A DNA stretch of 64,000 nt from Pseudoalteromonas sp. P1-9 (GTDB lineage Bacteria > Pseudomonadota > Gammaproteobacteria > Enterobacterales > Alteromonadaceae): NCBI RefSeq assembly GCF_001399975.1, contig NZ_LKBD01000001.1, positions 1 to 64,000 of the forward strand, in the 5' to 3' direction. Below, in pieces: positions 61,507-64,000 of the stretch; positions within the stretch are counted from its first letter, which is position 1; every line of letters starts with the position of its first letter. The notes under the pieces were generated by a model. That model worked only from the letters and a program-made list of their open reading frames with translations, made no database searches and was not told the origin of the DNA. A program made the position numbers and the translations under genes.

Positions 61507-62555
61507 GCTTTAAACTCCACATCTGACACAACTTGCGATACACATAATTGAATTAACTCTTCACCGTAATCTGATAATTTACCGGTGCGAATATCACGCA
61601 CTACGCCTTTTTTCTTTACGCATTGGCATTGATGACAAATACCCATGCCACAGCCATAAGGCACATTAATCTTGTTTGCTTGAAACTGTGCTAAAAGCGG
61701 CTGTTGGTTGTCGGCTGTAAATTTAATGCCGCCATGGTCCACCTGAAAATGCGCTTTTTCATCACCATGTACATGCAAATTAACTAGGGAAAAATGCTCA
61801 CTTAAAATTGATAACTGATGGGCTTCTGCATAATTTTGAATAGTTTTATAAAAATCATTTGGACCACACACCAGCCACTTTGAATTATGAAACTCCGATA
61901 ACTTTTCAATAACATCGCCGTCACGACTTCGGCTAAGTAAGGTAAAGGTAAAATTTGCTAAGCGATTGCTTAAGCTCTCAAGCTCTGCAACCAGTAAATG
62001 CTCACTTGGTTTTGCGTAGTAAACCAAATGAATAGGATCTACTTGTTCGTGTAAATTTTGATGCAGCATCGCAATAAATGGCGTAATGCCTGATCCAGCA
62101 GCAAACAGAGTAACCGCACCGCTCTGCGGTAATAAAAACGTTCCCTTTGGTTTTGAAATATTAACCCACGAATTAACCTGTAAGCGCGATAAATAAGGGG
62201 TAAATGCGCCTGCATCTTGCTGCTTAACTACTAAACGAATTACCCCTTCGTGCATCGCCTGATTTGGACTTGAAGCAATAGTAAACACACGCGTTACTAA
62301 TCGGCCATTAATCTCTAACGTTAGTTCAATGTGCTGCCCCGCTTTATGAGTTGGCCAACGGGACTCTGTTTTTAACTCAATCGCAAGTGTTCGATTAGCA
62401 ATAGCCTGAACTGCAACCACTTTGGCTCGATAATAACCATCGCGCCAGCTTGGCTTAAATAATTGAATTACAGGCTCAATATATCCCGCCATCGATGTGT
62501 GATGGAAAAACTGTTTACTGAACCAATTAGAAAGTGGGTTTAACAAAACATTCAT
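61503..62555 (-). CDS. Ferredoxin reductase partner of the desaturase
   Basis: 350 residues. FAD-binding beta barrel (RVFTIASSPN), NAD(P)H domain (GSGITPFIAML and the CGPNDFYK end motif) and C-terminal plant-type [2Fe-2S] domain with CGMGICHQCQC and a distant Cys in QLCVS. It delivers electrons to the desaturase, as in the DesB/DesC pair. The first gene of the operon (overlap ATGA with the desaturase). A FabR/DesT-like operator overlaps the promoter. Confidence 0.92.
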   Translation of the reverse strand: MNVLLNPLSNWFSKQFFHHTSMAGYIEPVIQLFKPSWRDGYYRAKVVAVQAIANRTLAIELKTESRWPTHKAGQHIELTLEINGRLVTRVFTIASSPNQAMHEGVIRLVVKQQDAGAFTPYLSRLQVNSWVNISKPKGTFLLPQSGAVTLFAAGSGITPFIAMLHQNLHEQVDPIHLVYYAKPSEHLLVAELESLSNRLANFTFTLLSRSRDGDVIEKLSEFHNSKWLVCGPNDFYKTIQNYAEAHQLSILSEHFSLVNLHVHGDEKAHFQVDHGGIKFTADNQQPLLAQFQANKINVPYGCGMGICHQCQCVKKKGVVRDIRTGKLSDYGEELIQLCVSQVVSDVEFKA

Positions 62556-62583
62556 ATTTTAGGCTTACACACGTACGCTCAAT

Positions 62584-62603
62584 CAGCGCACAAGTGTACG
62601 CTG
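62584..62603. promoter_or_regulatory. FabR/DesT-like operator overlapping the desaturase promoter
   Basis: CAGCGCACAAGTGTACGCTG: CAGCGnACAnnTGTnCGCTG dyad, similar to the FabR consensus AGCGTACA-nn-TGTnCGCT. It overlaps TACACT (the -10) with TTGAAA 18 nt upstream on the minus strand. No TetR gene is in the window. Confidence 0.6.
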
Positions 62604-63468
62604 AACAGGTGTTTTTTTTCAAGCCCCCTAATCGGCAAAAATAGAGTTTTTACTTTAAATAAGGGAGGAAGCAATCATTCAACCAAGTTACTAATATATG
62701 CCTCCAATTATTTTAAATTCAATCAAAACAACAACTTAATATTTTTAACCCTTGATAAATTGGCTATTACAGCATCGCTTTTATTTATGATTATTTTTTA
62801 AAAAAGTTTGATGGGTTTGATTTGAAAAAATCTTTAACGAGGGTATTTAAGTAAATGATTGAGTTCGTTTTATGATATCTAAAAATCTGCTGCGCCAGTG
62901 ATCTGTATAAACTCACCTAACTCCAGAATCTGAACTTAGATTAATTACAGTGAAACAGTTGGTTAGGCTAATTAAACCGAGAAAATGGCGGCTTTTTTTC
63001 TAAATTAGTTCAATTTTTTATCGATTATTTTTTCAGTATATTTGAGGCTTAGATTTGTTGAGAATGACGGTTTTGAGCGTTCAAAAGATTGTCATTGTCA
63101 TCTATCGCTATTAACCAAGTTCTCAAAAACAGACGTTCAACTAACACGTTTCCCACAAAACGTGTTTATGGAATGCCGCAAAAGAGCGAATTGCAGCCTT
63201 TGAATAAACTATTCCATTTCCATATCAAATTTTTCGTTGTTAGAAGTAAAAATCATGCCTATTCGATTTCTTAATGATTATTTCCTCCTTAATAATATTA
63301 ACAGGCAATTTGCCTGTTTTCTGCAACTTCTAAAATAGAAGTTTTCAAATAACTATCTGACTAGTAAAAACTAATTATTAGTGTTATAAATTGCTTTAGA
63401 ATGTAAACAGGCGATGTTGCGGTAGAAAAAGAGGCAACTTGCCTCTTAATAAACTGTTATATGCAAAT
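62604..63468. other. Non-coding 860-bp region with several hairpins
   Basis: No supported gene (a 61-codon frame at 63089 has no ribosome site or recognisable content). Hairpins: AACACGTTT/AAACGTGTT (63143-63166), ACAGGCAA/TTGCCTGT plus T4 (63301-63320), AACTTCTA/TAGAAGTT plus T (63325-63345), AAGAGGCAA/TTGCCTCTT (63429-63447). The first T-tailed one resembles a terminator. Confidence 0.5.
63301..63320 (+). terminator. Terminator-like hairpin
   Basis: 8-bp stem ACAGGCAA/TTGCCTGT with a single-base loop and TTTT. A near-identical stem core GGCAA/TTGCC recurs at 63429-63447. Confidence 0.4.
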
Positions 63469-63810
63469 ATGAAATATCTAACATCAGTCATACTTTTTTT
63501 AATTTGTTTTAGTTCAAATGCTGAAAATAAACTCGAAATAATTGGTCAAATCAATGATGAAACACTTGTTGATATAAAATCGGATTTCAATAGTGGTGTT
63601 GATGTGATGTTAGAAGGCTATCTTTTACGAACGCTCCCTAAAAATTTAGCCAACCGAATTTATCGAATTCAAAATGATGATGGTTATTTTAAAATATTTT
63701 TTACTCAGCATGACAATCAGTATGGCTACGATATTTTAAGTGCGAAGCATGTTTGTTCCTCACTACCATGTAAATTAACGTTTTTTAATCATGCTCAAGT
63801 AAAGTATTAA
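63469..63810 (+). CDS. Small exported hypothetical protein
   Basis: The frame opens at 63439, but MKYLTSVILFLICFSSNA from ATG 63469 is a good signal peptide; 113 residues. Mature part contains LEIIGQINDETLVDIKSDFNSG and a CSSLPC pair that could form a disulfide. No family recognised. Preceded by GTTATATGC and followed by an attC-like sequence, so it may be a gene cassette. Confidence 0.6.
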   Translation: MKYLTSVILFLICFSSNAENKLEIIGQINDETLVDIKSDFNSGVDVMLEGYLLRTLPKNLANRIYRIQNDDGYFKIFFTQHDNQYGYDILSAKHVCSSLPCKLTFFNHAQVKY

Positions 63811-63814
63811 CTTT

Positions 63815-63867
63815 GCATATAACAAGCGATTTAAAAAAGTGGACAAATAATGCGGGCGTTAGCTGCC
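63815..63867 (+). other. Weak attC-like sequence
   Basis: Begins TGCATATAACAAGCG and ends GCGGGCGTTAGCTGCC; both ends resemble the edges of Vibrio-type cassette recombination sites, but the core GTTAGCT does not fit GTTRRRY and the element is short. Confidence 0.3.
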
Positions 63868-63876
63868 AAGGAAAGT

Positions 63877-64000
63877 ATGAAGTATTTTTTTATTCTATTT
63901 TTTTGCTCTTTCTATTCTCTAGCCTCAGTACCTAAAGAGAAAATTCACTGTCCAGAATATAATGAAACTCTTGCACTAGAGCTTGAACCAAATAAAAAGT
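63877..64000 (+). CDS. Exported protein, 3' truncated by the window
   Basis: 41 codons visible: a signal peptide MKYFFILFFCSFYSLA followed by SVPKEKIHCPEYNETLALEL. ATG 63877 has AAGGAAAG 3 nt upstream. Too short to classify. Lies directly after the attC-like sequence. Confidence 0.5.
   Translation, partial: MKYFFILFFCSFYSLASVPKEKIHCPEYNETLALELEPNKK

Noticed and set aside
63089-63274. 61-codon ORF
   Set aside because: No ribosome site, odd composition and overlaps a hairpin (63143-63166).
1-64000. CRISPR arrays, prophage, tRNA and rRNA genes
   Set aside because: No regularly spaced short repeats, phage structural genes or recognisable RNA gene signatures were seen in reading; a tRNAscan or Infernal run would be decisive.

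Overview
The window looks like chromosome of a marine gammaproteobacterium of the Alteromonadales, most likely Pseudoalteromonas or a close relative. This is inferred from the AT-rich base composition, Alteromonadales-type protein families (OsmC-YcaO fusion, DUF2141 plus carotenoid oxygenase, CHASE3 kinases, PKD/chitin-binding secreted trypsins) and intergenic repeats. No rRNA, tRNA, IS transposase, prophage or CRISPR array was seen.

Layout. 1-2349: end of a large exported protein with near-identical 79-residue repeats. 2559-9883: a MacAB-like exporter (periplasmic adaptor, ATPase, FtsX-type permease) behind a sigma-54 promoter, followed by its presumed NtrC-type regulator and sensor kinase. 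10076-18362: a hydroxamate siderophore operon behind a candidate Fur box (PLP decarboxylase, N-hydroxylase, MFS exporter, fused acyltransferase/NIS synthetase, FhuF-like reductase, membrane acyltransferase-like protein); no TonB receptor is present. 18364-31174: ordinary metabolic and envelope genes (LytTR regulator, DUF2141, carotenoid oxygenase, SIMPL protein, isochorismatase, metalloprotease lipoprotein, YtoQ, Old Yellow Enzyme, racemase, AhpD-like protein behind a perfect 42-bp palindrome). 31571-44474: secreted proteases (one with PKD/chitin-binding domains, one fused to ankyrin repeats), MarR and GNAT genes, small orphan ORFs in a repeat-littered stretch, and an OsmC-YcaO fusion.

44690-51842 appears to be one six-gene signalling operon: a phosphatase/diacylglycerol-kinase fusion, an NtrC-type regulator, a 68-residue stand-alone DHp-like protein, a CHASE3 kinase, a single-domain receiver and a REC-HK-REC-REC hybrid kinase. 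A few kilobases downstream, BON, MscS and DUF2383-DUF1328-lipoprotein genes (53901-56669) each sit behind a good GG-N10-GC sigma-54 promoter. I infer that the signalling operon drives an envelope or osmotic stress regulon here.

56760-59716 (minus strand) is the part I recognise least. Four small overlapping ORFs without known domains are followed by an intrinsic terminator, 12 nt beyond which a class A flavin monooxygenase starts, translationally coupled to a chloramphenicol-acetyltransferase-like acyltransferase. Upstream lie a LacI-type operator and a tandem 10-mer. This is the best candidate for an undescribed system. 60445-62555 is a membrane fatty-acid desaturase with its ferredoxin-type reductase under a FabR/DesT-like operator. 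The right end (about 63100-64000) has several hairpins, a weak attC-like sequence and two small secreted-protein genes, which may be integron cassettes.
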